A model generated the notes under the pieces. The model did no database searches, was not told the DNA's origin, and saw nothing but the letters and a program-made list of their open reading frames with translations. Positions 1-8,001 of a stretch of DNA of 64,000 nt are shown piece after piece. The position numbers and the translations under genes were made by a program. Numbering within the stretch: the stretch's first letter is position 1; every line of letters starts with the position of its first letter. Source of the DNA: Microbacterium sp. cx-55 (GTDB lineage Bacteria; Actinomycetota; Actinomycetes; Actinomycetales; Microbacteriaceae); assembly GCF_021117345.1 (NCBI RefSeq), contig NZ_CP088261.1, positions 434,001 through 498,000 on the forward strand. Direction: 5' to 3'.

Positions 1-482
1 AGTTCGACCATGTGCGGGAAGAGCACGACCCCCGTCAGGCATCCGGCAGCGAACAGGGGGAGTGCGGCGAACACGAATCCGAAGGTGTACCTCTTCTCCC
101 GGCGCGTGAGGCCGGGGGCGAGGTAGGCGAGGATCTCGTACAGCCAGACCGGGCTCGAGAGCGCCGCCCCCGCGACCACCGCGATGCGGATGCGCAGGTC
201 GAACGCCCCGGTGACACTGTCGAAGTTGAGGCTCGCCGCGCGGGATTCGGCGAGCTGGTCGATCGGGGCGCGCAGGACGTCGAGGATGCCGTCGGAGGCG
301 ACAAACCCCAGGACGACCGCGATCGCGAGCGCCGCCGTTGCGCGGGTCAGCCGGGTGCGTGCTTCACGGGCGTGCGCGGCGAGCGGCATCCGCTCGCCGG
401 TGGTGCGCTCGGTCGCCTCCGTTCCGGCAACGGTCTCCCCGGCAACGGTCCCGGCGGCCCCGGCGACGGCGGCGGGGGTCAC
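1..482 (-). CDS. tatC: Sec-independent protein translocase TatC (C-terminus cut off by window edge)
   Basis: Integral membrane receptor of the twin-arginine translocation pathway, which recognises Tat signal peptides and exports folded proteins. About 160 residues are inside the window. The translation contains recognisable TatC blocks: a first membrane segment (ALAIAVVLGFVASDG), a region ending in SSPVWLYEILAYLAPGL, the cytoplasmic TRREKRYTFGF loop, and the next membrane segment. The GTG at 482 overlaps the tatA stop (GTGA), suggesting translational coupling. An internal ATG at 389 (MPLAAHAREARTRL) matches the usual TatC N-terminus better, so the first 31 low-complexity residues may not be translated. 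The reading frame runs off position 1. Confidence 0.88.
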   Translation of the reverse strand, partial: MTPAAVAGAAGTVAGETVAGTEATERTTGERMPLAAHAREARTRLTRATAALAIAVVLGFVASDGILDVLRAPIDQLAESRAASLNFDSVTGAFDLRIRIAVVAGAALSSPVWLYEILAYLAPGLTRREKRYTFGFVFAALPLFAAGCLTGVVLFPHMVE

Positions 483-706
483 GGGGCGAGCCCGGGCGAC
501 GGCGTCGTACGGGTGGTCGGCGCGTCGGACGGGTCACCCGCGGGCGAGGCGACGGGCGCGGGTGCGGCGTCGACGGCCTCGGTCTTCAGGATGCGGACCG
601 ACTGACCGACGCTCTTCGCGAGGGCGGGGAGCTTCGCCGCGCCGAAGACGAGAAGCACGATGGCGAGGATGATCAGCGCGTGCCATCCGGTGAGATTCTG
701 CAGCAT
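479..706 (-). CDS. tatA: Twin-arginine translocase subunit TatA/E
   Basis: Small 75-residue pore-forming Tat subunit. It has the classical layout: a short N-terminal membrane helix (WHALIILAIVLLVFGAAKL), the FG hinge, an amphipathic helix (PALAKSVGQSVRILKTE) and a Pro/Thr/Ala-rich tail. A Shine-Dalgarno AAAGGAAA lies about 7 nt before the ATG. The stop overlaps the start of tatC, and the gene sits 29 nt downstream of a Tat-signal lipoprotein, so substrate, TatA and TatC appear to be one transcription unit. No TatB-like gene is seen nearby, which is common in Gram-positive bacteria. Confidence 0.9.
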   Translation of the reverse strand: MLQNLTGWHALIILAIVLLVFGAAKLPALAKSVGQSVRILKTEAVDAAPAPVASPAGDPSDAPTTRTTPSPGLAP

Positions 707-735
707 GGGTGGTTTCCTTTCCAGAACGGGTGGGG

Positions 736-1698
736 TCAGCGTCCGCCGCCGCCGGCCGGAGCCGCGGCCTGGGACGGGGTGGTCGTCGTGTCGACGCGGG
801 CGACGAGCGAGACGGCGTAGCCCGTCGTGACGTCGCCCGTGACGGTGGCCAGCTGCAGCGCACCGCCGTCGTCGCCGAAGACGTTGTCGCTGTCGAGCGA
901 GACCTGGGCGAGGTTGCGGCTCGACCCGTCGTACTCCGAGAGCGCGTAGACCGCGTCGCAGGCATCCTGCGGCAGGGCGACCTGGGAGGTCGCGATCGCG
1001 TTCGCCGCATCCGTGATCCGGTCGACACTCGGGTACACCTCGAAGTGGATGTGGGGCCAGCGCCCCGAGTAGCAGGCCGGGAAGATCGAGGTGAAGGTCA
1101 CCGCGCCTACGGCATCCGCGACCTGCACACCGCGGAGGTAGGTGACGACTTCCAGGCCGTCCGAGTACATCGAGTACCCGCCGCCGGCGTCGCAGTGCCA
1201 CGCGTACACCGCGGCCCCCGTGAACGGAACGTCGCCGCCCGCGGTGTCGAGGATCGTGAGGGTGAGGGTCATCGGAACGCCCGCCGCCGTCGCGCCGCCG
1301 TCGATGCTGGAACGGAGGTCGCTGCGCACGATGCCGGATTGTTCGAGGATGTCGACACCGTTCGAGCCGTCGGCCGGGTAGGGGCCGGCGGTCTCGTCGG
1401 GGATCTCGCCGACGGGGAGCGCGGACGAGGACGTGGCCGTCGCGGACGAGGACGGCGCGGCAGCCGTCGTGGCGGTGGATGCGCTCGTGCTGGCGCCGGA
1501 TGCGGTGGGCGTGCACGCGGCGAGCACGGCGACGCCGGCACCGAGTCCGACGAGGCTGAGGACACCGCGACGACTCATCAGGGTGCGGACGTCGAACGGC
1601 GCCCCCTGATCGACGACCTCCTCGTCGGCACGATCGAGCAGGCGGCCCTCGTAGGCGGGGCCCTGCGGGGTCTGTTCGGGAACGGGGATGCGGGTCAT
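736..1698 (-). CDS. Intradiol ring-cleavage dioxygenase-like Tat lipoprotein
   Basis: A 320-residue exported protein of the intradiol dioxygenase family (catechol/protocatechuate-type non-heme Fe(III) enzymes; extracellular members exist). A twin-arginine signal (MSRRGVLSLVGLGAG, Arg43-Arg44) is followed by a lipobox ending LAAC at Cys62, so it is probably Tat-exported and lipid-anchored. A Ser/Thr/Ala linker leads to the catalytic domain with ETAGPYPADG, AWHCDAGGGYSMY and GRWPHIHFEVY. Tyr175, Tyr210, His216 and His218 are the expected iron ligands. The start at 1698 has GGAGG 5 nt upstream; a shorter form beginning at the ATG at 1578, just before the twin arginines, has no clear ribosome site. 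The aromatic substrate is unknown. Confidence 0.85.
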   Translation of the reverse strand: MTRIPVPEQTPQGPAYEGRLLDRADEEVVDQGAPFDVRTLMSRRGVLSLVGLGAGVAVLAACTPTASGASTSASTATTAAAPSSSATATSSSALPVGEIPDETAGPYPADGSNGVDILEQSGIVRSDLRSSIDGGATAAGVPMTLTLTILDTAGGDVPFTGAAVYAWHCDAGGGYSMYSDGLEVVTYLRGVQVADAVGAVTFTSIFPACYSGRWPHIHFEVYPSVDRITDAANAIATSQVALPQDACDAVYALSEYDGSSRNLAQVSLDSDNVFGDDGGALQLATVTGDVTTGYAVSLVARVDTTTTPSQAAAPAGGGGR

Positions 1699-1786
1699 GG
1701 TGGCCTCCGGGGGAGCGAGTATCTGCGTCGTCTCCTCACCCTGACCGACGGTCTTCGCCGGCCGCCATGCGCTTGCTATGCGCCTC

Positions 1787-2491
1787 CTATGAGGGATCGC
1801 CCTGCGCGTTCGACGGCGGAGTGCCGCCCTCGGCAGGCGGAGCCGCGGCCTGCGCCTGCAGTCGGAGATCGAGGAACTGCCGCACATCCGCCAGTTCCTG
1901 GGCCGACACGCTGTGCCCTAGACCGGGGTAGACGCGCCCGCTCAGATCGGCGTGGGTGGGCAGCCATTCGATCGTGTGGGCGACGAGCGGTGCGGGAATG
2001 ACGGTGTCGGCCGTGCCCCGCCCCCAGAAGACCGGCGGACGCGTCTGCGCGAGCGCGGCGTCGCCCGGCAGCGCCCCCGGCGTCGCGTAGCCGCTCAGGC
2101 CCACGACGAACGCGAAGCGCTCCGGATGCAGACGGAGCGCCTGCAGAGCGACCGCCGCGCCCTGCGAGAACCCGAGCAGACCGATCGTGTCGGCATCCGT
2201 GTGCGCGTCGATCCACGCCACCAGGCGCGCGGCCGCATCCGTCGTCGGCTGCGCCGAGCGTCCGTCGAGACCGTCGATCGGGTACCACGAGTACCCCGGC
2301 GACGGCCACGGCGGCGCGAGCGGTGCGCGGACCGCGGCGATCGCGAAAGCCTCGGGCAGGTGCGGCACGAGGCCGAACAGGTCGCGCTCGTCCGATCCGT
2401 ACCCGTGCAGGAGCACGAGAAGAGGTTTGCCCTCACGCGGCCCGTCCGACCAGAGAACGGCGGCGTCGTCGAGGGTGTCTGCGGGGATCAC
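1787..2491 (-). CDS. Alpha/beta hydrolase, carboxylesterase/phospholipase type
   Basis: Predicted soluble serine esterase of 234 residues. The translation shows the oxyanion segment LLVLLHGYGSDERDL, the nucleophile elbow GFSQG with Ser109, an acid in GTADTVIP (Asp162) and the catalytic His193 in GLGHSVS, the full triad of the carboxylesterase 2/phospholipase family. The frame is open to 2554, but that would run over the divergent Nudix-like gene; GTG at 2491 has AGGA about 9 nt upstream and also a CAGGAT hexamer exactly 6 nt before it. It lies 88 nt upstream of the dioxygenase gene on the same strand and may be co-transcribed. The natural ester is not predictable. Confidence 0.85.
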   Translation of the reverse strand: MIPADTLDDAAVLWSDGPREGKPLLVLLHGYGSDERDLFGLVPHLPEAFAIAAVRAPLAPPWPSPGYSWYPIDGLDGRSAQPTTDAAARLVAWIDAHTDADTIGLLGFSQGAAVALQALRLHPERFAFVVGLSGYATPGALPGDAALAQTRPPVFWGRGTADTVIPAPLVAHTIEWLPTHADLSGRVYPGLGHSVSAQELADVRQFLDLRLQAQAAAPPAEGGTPPSNAQGDPS

Positions 2492-2540
2492 GACATCATC
2501 CTGACATCGGGTGGCGACACGGGCGAGCGAGGGGGTGGGG

Positions 2541-2546
2541 TATACA
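2541..2546 (+). promoter_or_regulatory. Putative -10 element for a leaderless transcript
   Basis: TATACA stands exactly 6 nt before the ATG at 2553. The GGAG between them is too close to the ATG (2 nt) to act as a normal ribosome site, which favours leaderless initiation. An in-frame GTG at 2559 would restore normal spacing to that GGAG and is the alternative. Confidence 0.45.
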
Positions 2547-2552
2547 GGAGAC

Positions 2553-3185
2553 ATGCCGGTGCGTACCCCCGATCCCGACCCGAACGAGCCCGAAGACGAC
2601 GGCGGCGCCGCGCGCGATCCGCTCGGACTCGGTGAGAACGCCGGCGGTTCGCTGCCCGGCAGCGCCTCGAACCCCGCGTGGCTGAGCGATATCGAGCTCG
2701 CCGAGATGCGTCGGCGGTTGCCGATCGTCTACGTCGAGGCGATCCCGGTGCGCACCGACGGCAACGGTGCGGTGACGCAGGTGGGTATCCTGCTGCGCGC
2801 CACCCCGCTCGGTGAGATGACGCGCTCGATCGTGTCGGGCCGGGTGCGGTACGGCGAGACCATCCGCGACGCGCTGTTCCGGCACCTGGAGAACGATCTC
2901 GGTCCGATGGCGTTCCCCCTGCTGCCGCCCTCGCCCACCCCGTTCACGGTCGCGGAGTACTTCCCGATGCCCGGGGTCAGCGCGTTCCACGACGACCGCC
3001 AGCACGCGATCTCGCTCGCGTACATCGTGCCGGTCACGGGCACGTGCGAACCGCGCCAGGATGCGCTCGAAGTGACGTGGATGGAGCCGGAGGAGGCCGC
3101 ATCCGACGCTCTCGCCGCCGAGATGGAGGGCGGTCGCGGCACCCTCGTCCGCCTCGGTCTCGCCTCCGTGGGCGCGCTCCGCTGA
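2553..3185 (+). CDS. Nudix-like protein of the DUF4916 type, degenerate Nudix box
   Basis: A 210-residue protein with a disordered acidic N-terminus (about 35 residues) and a Nudix fold. It resembles the actinobacterial DUF4916 group: LPIVYVEAIPVRTDGNG, VSGRVRYGETIRDALFRHLE and DRQHAISLAYIVPVTG. Read against the Nudix box GX5EX7REUXEEXGU, the first Gly and Glu and the Arg are present, but the REUXEE core reads RHLEND, so the usual catalytic metal-binding glutamates are changed. It may hydrolyse poorly, use different ligands, or only bind nucleotides. Divergent from the esterase gene; no partner gene in the neighbourhood suggests a pathway. Confidence 0.8.
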   Translation: MPVRTPDPDPNEPEDDGGAARDPLGLGENAGGSLPGSASNPAWLSDIELAEMRRRLPIVYVEAIPVRTDGNGAVTQVGILLRATPLGEMTRSIVSGRVRYGETIRDALFRHLENDLGPMAFPLLPPSPTPFTVAEYFPMPGVSAFHDDRQHAISLAYIVPVTGTCEPRQDALEVTWMEPEEAASDALAAEMEGGRGTLVRLGLASVGALR

Positions 3186-3207
3186 CCTCGCTCCGACCCG
3201 CCGAACG

Positions 3208-4278
3208 TCAGGGTGTGCGGGTCTCGCGGGCGATCGCGGCGACGAACGCGTCGACGTCCTGCTCGGTCGTGTCGAACGAGCACATCCACCGCACCTCGCG
3301 GCGGAGCGCATCCCAGTCGTAGAAACGGAAGCTCTCGCGGAGCCGGTCGGCCACGCCCGCCGGCAGTGTCGCGAAGACCCCGTTCGACTGCGTCGGCTGC
3401 GTGAACGTCACGCCCTGCACCGACCCGTCGGCGAGGCCCGCCTCGACCCCCGCGCGGAGGCGCTGCGCCATGGAGTTCGCGTGCCGGGCGTTCTGCAGCC
3501 AGAGGTCGCCCTCGAGCAGCGCCACGAGTTGCGCCGAGAGGAAGCGCATCTTCGACGCGAGCTGCATGTTGAGCTTCCGGAGGTAGGTGAGCCCGGTGGA
3601 TGCCTCCGGGTCGAGCACGACGATCGCCTCGGCGCCGAGTGCACCGTTCTTCGTGCCGCCCAGGCTCAGCACGTCGACGCCCGCGTCACGCGTAAAGGCG
3701 GCCAGCGGAACGTCGAGCGATGCCGCCGCGTTCGCGATTCGCGCACCGTCGAGGTGCAGCCGCATCCCGTGTCCGTGCGCGTGGTCGGCGAGGGCGCGGA
3801 TCTCGTCCGGTGTGTAGACGGTGCCGAGCTCGGTCGACTGCGTGATCGACACGACCAACGGCTGCGCGCGGTGCTCGTCGCCCCATCCCCAGGCCTCGCG
3901 GTCGACGAGTTCGGGCGTCAGCTTGCCGTCCTCCGACGGCACGGTGAGCAGCTTCATCCCGCCGACCCGCTCGGGCGCGCCGCCCTCGTCCACGTTGATG
4001 TGCGCGGTCGCCGCCGCGATCACCGCGCCCCAGCGCGGCAGCATCGACTGGAGACCCGTGACGTTCGCGCCGGTGCCATTGAAGACGGGGGATGCCTCCG
4101 CGCCCGCACCGAAGTGCGCCGTCACGACCTCCTGCAGCCGGGCGGTGTACTCGTCCGCGCCGTACGCGCTCTGGTGTCCGCCGTTCGCGGCCGCGATCGC
4201 GGCGAGGACGTCGGGGTGCACGCCCGAGTAGTTGTCGGACGCGAAGCCGCGGAGCGCAGTGTCATGCAGGGTCGTCAT
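3208..4278 (-). CDS. Low-specificity threonine aldolase (PLP enzyme)
   Basis: Fold-type I PLP enzyme of 356 residues, normal for the beta-eliminating lyase/threonine aldolase family, splitting L-threonine or allo-threonine to glycine and acetaldehyde. Landmarks are the N-terminal FASDNYSGVHP, the PLP-stacking region around ATAHINVDEGG, Asp177 in HLDGARIANAA that contacts the PLP nitrogen, and the Schiff-base Lys210 in LSLGGTKNGALG. The start codon is preceded by TAGGCT and a 6-nt gap, so it is probably leaderless. It converges with the Nudix-like gene, stops 22 nt apart. Exact substrate preference is inferred from the family. Confidence 0.9.
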   Translation of the reverse strand: MTTLHDTALRGFASDNYSGVHPDVLAAIAAANGGHQSAYGADEYTARLQEVVTAHFGAGAEASPVFNGTGANVTGLQSMLPRWGAVIAAATAHINVDEGGAPERVGGMKLLTVPSEDGKLTPELVDREAWGWGDEHRAQPLVVSITQSTELGTVYTPDEIRALADHAHGHGMRLHLDGARIANAAASLDVPLAAFTRDAGVDVLSLGGTKNGALGAEAIVVLDPEASTGLTYLRKLNMQLASKMRFLSAQLVALLEGDLWLQNARHANSMAQRLRAGVEAGLADGSVQGVTFTQPTQSNGVFATLPAGVADRLRESFRFYDWDALRREVRWMCSFDTTEQDVDAFVAAIARETRTP

Positions 4279-4284
4279 GTCTCC

Positions 4285-4290
4285 AGCCTA
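4285..4290 (-). promoter_or_regulatory. Putative -10 element (TAGGCT) for leaderless threonine aldolase mRNA
   Basis: On the minus strand TAGGCT is followed by GGAGAC and then the ATG at 4278. The 6-nt distance puts the expected transcription start on the start codon. The same geometry recurs at other genes in the window. Confidence 0.5.
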
Positions 4291-4331
4291 CGAGCGGCGC
4301 CGGGCCGTCGCCGCCGCATCCGCCCGACTGG

Positions 4332-4382
4332 AAAAATCGCCAGGACAGGATGATCGGGCCTGCATCGTCCTGTCCTGGCGAT
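4332..4382 (-). terminator. Intrinsic terminator of the DUF6421 gene
   Basis: Two 19-bp arms (4336-4354 and 4364-4382) pair with a single mismatch around a 9-nt loop. On the minus strand the hairpin is followed by a run of five T. It lies 28 nt beyond the stop of the gene ending at 4411. Confidence 0.85.
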
Positions 4383-4410
4383 ATCTCCTACGCCGGAGAG
4401 GCGGCGGGGC

Positions 4411-5865
4411 TCAGTCGGCGCCGCGGATGCCGGCGGTCGACGCGATGACGGGGCGCATCTTCTTCTCCAGCGCCTCGAAGAACATCGACAGCGGGAACTC
4501 GTCCTCGCGGACCGCGTTCGTGAACCCGGACGGCGGACCGGCGAGCACCTCGTCGGGGAGTCCCCGTGCCCACACCGACGCCGGATGCGGCGTCAGCACC
4601 GAGCGCACCAGGTCGTACGCGGCGAGCCAGTGCGCGGTCTTCGGCCGGTCGATCGACTCCCAGTAGAGCCGGTCGATCGCGTCGGCGAGGGCGACGACCG
4701 CATCCGGGATCGCCTCCCAGTCGATCGTGAGACGCGTGTCGGTCCAGTGCAGCACCTCGTGGCGGTGCAGCCACGCGAACAGCAGCTGACCGCCGAGCCC
4801 GTCGTAGTTGCGCACGCGCGAGCCGGTGATCGCGAAGCGGAAGATGCGGTCGAACACCACGGCGTACTGCACGAGCACCGCGTGCTGGAGCATGTCGTGC
4901 TCCACCGCGGTGAGATCGTCGCCGTTATCGACCCGCTCCTGCAGGCGCGTGCGGATGCGGACGCACTCGCGGAACGCCGTCAGGTCGCACCGCAGTTCTT
5001 CCAGTGAGTAGAGGAAGTACGGCATCCGCTGCTTGATCATGAACGGATCGAACGGCAGGTCACCGCGCATGTGCGTGCGGTCGTGGATGATGTCCCACAT
5101 CACGAACGTGCGCTCGGTGAGCGCCTGGTCGGTCAGCATCCGCGCGGCGTCGGCCGGCAGATCGAGTTTCGTGATCTCGGATGCGGCCGCCACCACGCGC
5201 CGGTAGCGCGCGGCTTCGCGGTCCTGGAAGATCGCGCCCCACGTGAAGGTCGGCACCTCGCGCATCGCCACGGTCTCCGGGAACAGCACGGCGGAGTTCG
5301 TGTCGTACCCGGGCGTGAAATCGACCAGGCGGAGCGACACGAACAGGCCGTTGGTGTACTCGGTTTCGAGCGCGCCGATGAACTCGGGCCAGATCACTTC
5401 GACGAGCACGGCTTCGACGAATCGATTGCTCGAGCCGTTCTGCGTGTACATCGGGAAGACGACCAGGTGACGCAGCCCGTCGACGCGGTGCTGCTGCGGC
5501 TGGAAGGCGACGAGAGCGTCGAAGAAGTCGGGAACTCCGAAGCCCTCGGCCGACCAGCGCAGGAGGTCGCCGACCAGTGCGTCGAGGTAGGCGGCATCGT
5601 GCGGGAAGCGCGGAGCGAGCGCACGCACCGAGGCGACGAGCGTGTCGACGTGCCGGCGCGCGGCGGGTCCGTCGTGCTCCTCGGGAACCGATCCGTCGGC
5701 GGCCTGCAGCTGCTGCAGTGCGACGGCGGCGTCCTTGAGAGCGAGCCAGGCCGGATCGTTCTCCACGTCTGCCGCGAGCGCCGGGATGACCTCGTCCTCG
5801 ACGACCTCGGGTTCGCCGACGATGGCCTTCTGCTCGTAGGTGGGGAGCGCGGCTTGGGTAGACAT
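4411..5865 (-). CDS. DUF6421 family protein, function unknown
   Basis: A 484-residue soluble protein that I recognise as the actinobacterial DUF6421 family; no biochemical role is known to me. Conserved-looking blocks include LVVFPMYTQNGSS, LVEVIWPEFIGALE, DFTPGYDTNSAVLFPET, FTWGAIFQDREAARYR, and a His/Asp-rich stretch FVMWDIIHDRTHMRGDLPF followed by DPFMIKQRMPYFLYSLEELR. The His and Asp content of that stretch suggests a metal or nucleotide site, which is only inference. ATG at 5865 has GGAGG 5 nt upstream, and the annotated start excludes a proline/arginine-rich extension that would come from the promoter region. Single gene with its own strong terminator. Confidence 0.72.
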   Translation of the reverse strand: MSTQAALPTYEQKAIVGEPEVVEDEVIPALAADVENDPAWLALKDAAVALQQLQAADGSVPEEHDGPAARRHVDTLVASVRALAPRFPHDAAYLDALVGDLLRWSAEGFGVPDFFDALVAFQPQQHRVDGLRHLVVFPMYTQNGSSNRFVEAVLVEVIWPEFIGALETEYTNGLFVSLRLVDFTPGYDTNSAVLFPETVAMREVPTFTWGAIFQDREAARYRRVVAAASEITKLDLPADAARMLTDQALTERTFVMWDIIHDRTHMRGDLPFDPFMIKQRMPYFLYSLEELRCDLTAFRECVRIRTRLQERVDNGDDLTAVEHDMLQHAVLVQYAVVFDRIFRFAITGSRVRNYDGLGGQLLFAWLHRHEVLHWTDTRLTIDWEAIPDAVVALADAIDRLYWESIDRPKTAHWLAAYDLVRSVLTPHPASVWARGLPDEVLAGPPSGFTNAVREDEFPLSMFFEALEKKMRPVIASTAGIRGAD

Positions 5866-5957
5866 GGGAACCTCCGATCTGCGGGGTCGGGCCGGCGGAT
5901 CCGGCGCGATAAGCGGATGCGGACCAGCGTATCCGCCGCATCCGGGTGACACGGTGC

Positions 5958-5990
5958 GGGGCGGGGTGGCCCTGATGGCCACCCCGCCCC
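5958..5990 (-). terminator. Perfect 14-bp GC hairpin after the ABC substrate-binding protein gene
   Basis: Arms 5958-5971 and 5977-5990 are perfectly complementary around the loop CTGAT. It follows the stop at 6001 at the end of the 13.2-6.0 kb minus-strand operon. There is no T-run, so termination strength is uncertain. Confidence 0.55.
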
Positions 5991-6000
5991 GGCTTCGGTG

Positions 6001-7152
6001 TTACGCCCCGCCCTCCGTGAGCGTGACGTCGATCGGGGCGAAGTCCGCCCCGGTGAGGTCGAGTCCCGCGTCCGCGAGCTCGTCGAGAGCCTTCTGGATC
6101 CACTCGTTGGAGTACGCCGTGGCGGGCGGCTCCTCGGTGATGAGGTGGGCGCCGGTCTCGTTGACCGCGGCGAGGGCGCCGGCGACCGTCTTGTCCCAGG
6201 CGGCCTCGTCGATCACGCCGATCCCGCCCTCGGACGGCCAGATGAGCTTGTTCGTCTCATTGACCATCCAGAGCTCGTGGCTCGGTCCCCATCCGGAACC
6301 GGCCGCGATCGTGATCTCGGACGCTTCTTCGGGGTTCTCGGCCGCGTACGCCCAGCCCTTGATGACGGCCTTCAGGAAGGCGACCGTCGTCTCCTGGTAC
6401 TCGGTGTCGCCCTCGAGGCGTTCGGTGTCGGCCCAGATCGCGTCCTGCAGCATCGCGCCGGCGGTGTCCTCGTAGCTGATGACGTTGAAGTCATCGGGCG
6501 TGTAGAGCTCGCCGGTGTCGGGGTCGACGGTCTCGAGCAGCTGCGCGTACTCGTTGTAGGTCATCGCCTGCGCGGCGTCGATGTCGCCCTGCAGGAAGGC
6601 GTTCATGTTGAAGTCCTGCGTGATGATCTCGACCGTCGAGGCGTCGAGCCCCTCGGCCGCCATCGCGGCGAAGATCTCCCACTCGTTGCCGAAGCCCCAG
6701 GAGCCGATCTTCTTGCCCTCGAAGTCGGCGACCGAGTCGATGCCGGAGTCTGCCCACGAGACCTGCAGTGTGCCGGACCGCTGGAAGATCTGCGCGATGT
6801 TGGTGAGGTTCGCGCCGGCCTCGATGGATCCGAGAACCTTCGGGACCCACGCGATCGCATAGTCGACGTCGCCGTTCGCGAGCGCGTCCTGCGGCACGAT
6901 GTCGCCGCCGGAGGGGATGATCTCGACGTCCAGTCCTTCCTCTTCGAAGAAGCCCTGGTCGACGGCGGCGAAGTAGCCGGCGAACTGCCCCTGGGGCAGC
7001 CACTGCAACTGCAGTTTCACCGACGTCAGTTCGTCGTCGCCGGTGGCGGCCGGCTCCGCGTCGCTATCGCCCCCCGAGCAGGCGGCGAGAACGAGGGCGC
7101 CGACGGCGGCGAGTGAGGCGGCCGTGAGCATGCGGCGAGTGCTGTGTCTCAT
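6001..7152 (-). CDS. ABC transporter substrate-binding lipoprotein, NMT1/THI5-like (SsuA/ThiY type)
   Basis: A 383-residue periplasmic-binding-type lipoprotein, the capture subunit of the importer encoded upstream. The signal peptide ends in a lipobox (LVLAACSGG, acylated Cys25). The mature part has NMT1/THI5 features: KLQLQWLPQGQFAGYFAAVDQGFFEEEGLDV in strand-helix order, GSWGFGNEW, and TQDFNMNAFLQGDIDAAQAMTYNEYAQ. This fold binds thiamine pyrimidine precursors, sulfonates, riboflavin or related heterocycles. Its operon partners (dihydropyrimidinase, amidohydrolase, F420-type oxidoreductase) suggest a pyrimidine or hydantoin ligand; that is inference. A ribosome site AAAGGAA precedes the start, and the gene is last in the operon, 69 nt after a permease gene. 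Confidence 0.88.
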   Translation of the reverse strand: MRHSTRRMLTAASLAAVGALVLAACSGGDSDAEPAATGDDELTSVKLQLQWLPQGQFAGYFAAVDQGFFEEEGLDVEIIPSGGDIVPQDALANGDVDYAIAWVPKVLGSIEAGANLTNIAQIFQRSGTLQVSWADSGIDSVADFEGKKIGSWGFGNEWEIFAAMAAEGLDASTVEIITQDFNMNAFLQGDIDAAQAMTYNEYAQLLETVDPDTGELYTPDDFNVISYEDTAGAMLQDAIWADTERLEGDTEYQETTVAFLKAVIKGWAYAAENPEEASEITIAAGSGWGPSHELWMVNETNKLIWPSEGGIGVIDEAAWDKTVAGALAAVNETGAHLITEEPPATAYSNEWIQKALDELADAGLDLTGADFAPIDVTLTEGGA

Positions 7153-7221
7153 GTCGTTCCTTTCATGTGCGGTGGTGCATTCCGCGGCGCCCGGGTGGCG
7201 CAGGGACGAGGGTGGGTGCCG

Positions 7222-8001
7222 TCAGTGTCGGCGCCGGACGGCGGCGCGCTCCAGCAGCAGGGTGACGACGTAGAAGAGCAGTCCGAGCAGGATCGCGGCG
7301 AACACGTACGCCCAGGCGCGCGCGTAGGCGCTCGTGGCCGCCGAGGTCGAGATCATGGCGCCGAGCCCGCCGCGGGGTCCGCCGAAGTACTCGGCAACGA
7401 GGGCGGAGATCACGGCGAGCGAGGAGGCGAGGCGGATGCCGGTGAACACGAACGGGAGAGCGGTCGGGAGCGTGACCGCGCGCAGCACCTGCCCGGACCC
7501 CGCCGCGTACGCCCGCATCAGATCGCGGTGCACGGGCAGCACCTGCCGGAAGCCGCGCAGCGTGTTCACGAACACGGGAACGAATGAGGCGAGGGCGGCG
7601 ATCGTCTGGCGGCCGACCTGGCTGTCGGCACCGAACATCGAGTTCAGCACCGGTGCGAGGGCGACGATCGGGATGACGGCGAGCCCGGCGACGACCGGCG
7701 CGGTCATCAGGTCGAGGATGCGCCAGCGCGCCGCAAGTGCCGCAAGGGCGATGCCGAGCAGCGCTCCCACGATCAGGCCCACGAGCGCGTTCGTTCCCGT
7801 CGTGAGCGCGGCGGCGCCGATCGCGGGCGCGAACGCGAGGAATTCCTCGACGATCTCGGCGGGACCGGGCAGCAGATAGTCGTCGACCCCGCCGAGGCTC
7901 ACGAGCACCTGCCACAGCACCAGTGCGAACACGCCGACGGCTACGGGCGCGACCACCCGCAGCCAGGTGCGCTCGCCGCTGATCGCGGCCGACGACATCA
8001 T
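7222..8001 (-). CDS. ABC transporter permease (BPD type), first subunit
   Basis: A 259-residue inner-membrane permease with about six hydrophobic segments. The cytoplasmic EAA-like loop reads YAAGSGQVLRAVTLPTALPFVFTGIR, typical of SsuC/TauC/ThiX permeases. The start ATGATG overlaps the stop of the ATPase gene (ATGA), so the two are probably translationally coupled. Another permease gene of the same family lies on the other side of the ATPase, so the transporter may be a permease heterodimer rather than the more usual homodimer. Confidence 0.88.
   Translation of the reverse strand: MMSSAAISGERTWLRVVAPVAVGVFALVLWQVLVSLGGVDDYLLPGPAEIVEEFLAFAPAIGAAALTTGTNALVGLIVGALLGIALAALAARWRILDLMTAPVVAGLAVIPIVALAPVLNSMFGADSQVGRQTIAALASFVPVFVNTLRGFRQVLPVHRDLMRAYAAGSGQVLRAVTLPTALPFVFTGIRLASSLAVISALVAEYFGGPRGGLGAMISTSAATSAYARAWAYVFAAILLGLLFYVVTLLLERAAVRRRH

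Noticed and set aside
12..2001. Plus-strand Arg/Gly-rich ORFs across the Tat region
   Set aside because: The minus strand carries recognisable TatC, TatA, dioxygenase and esterase genes; the plus-strand products are composition artefacts.
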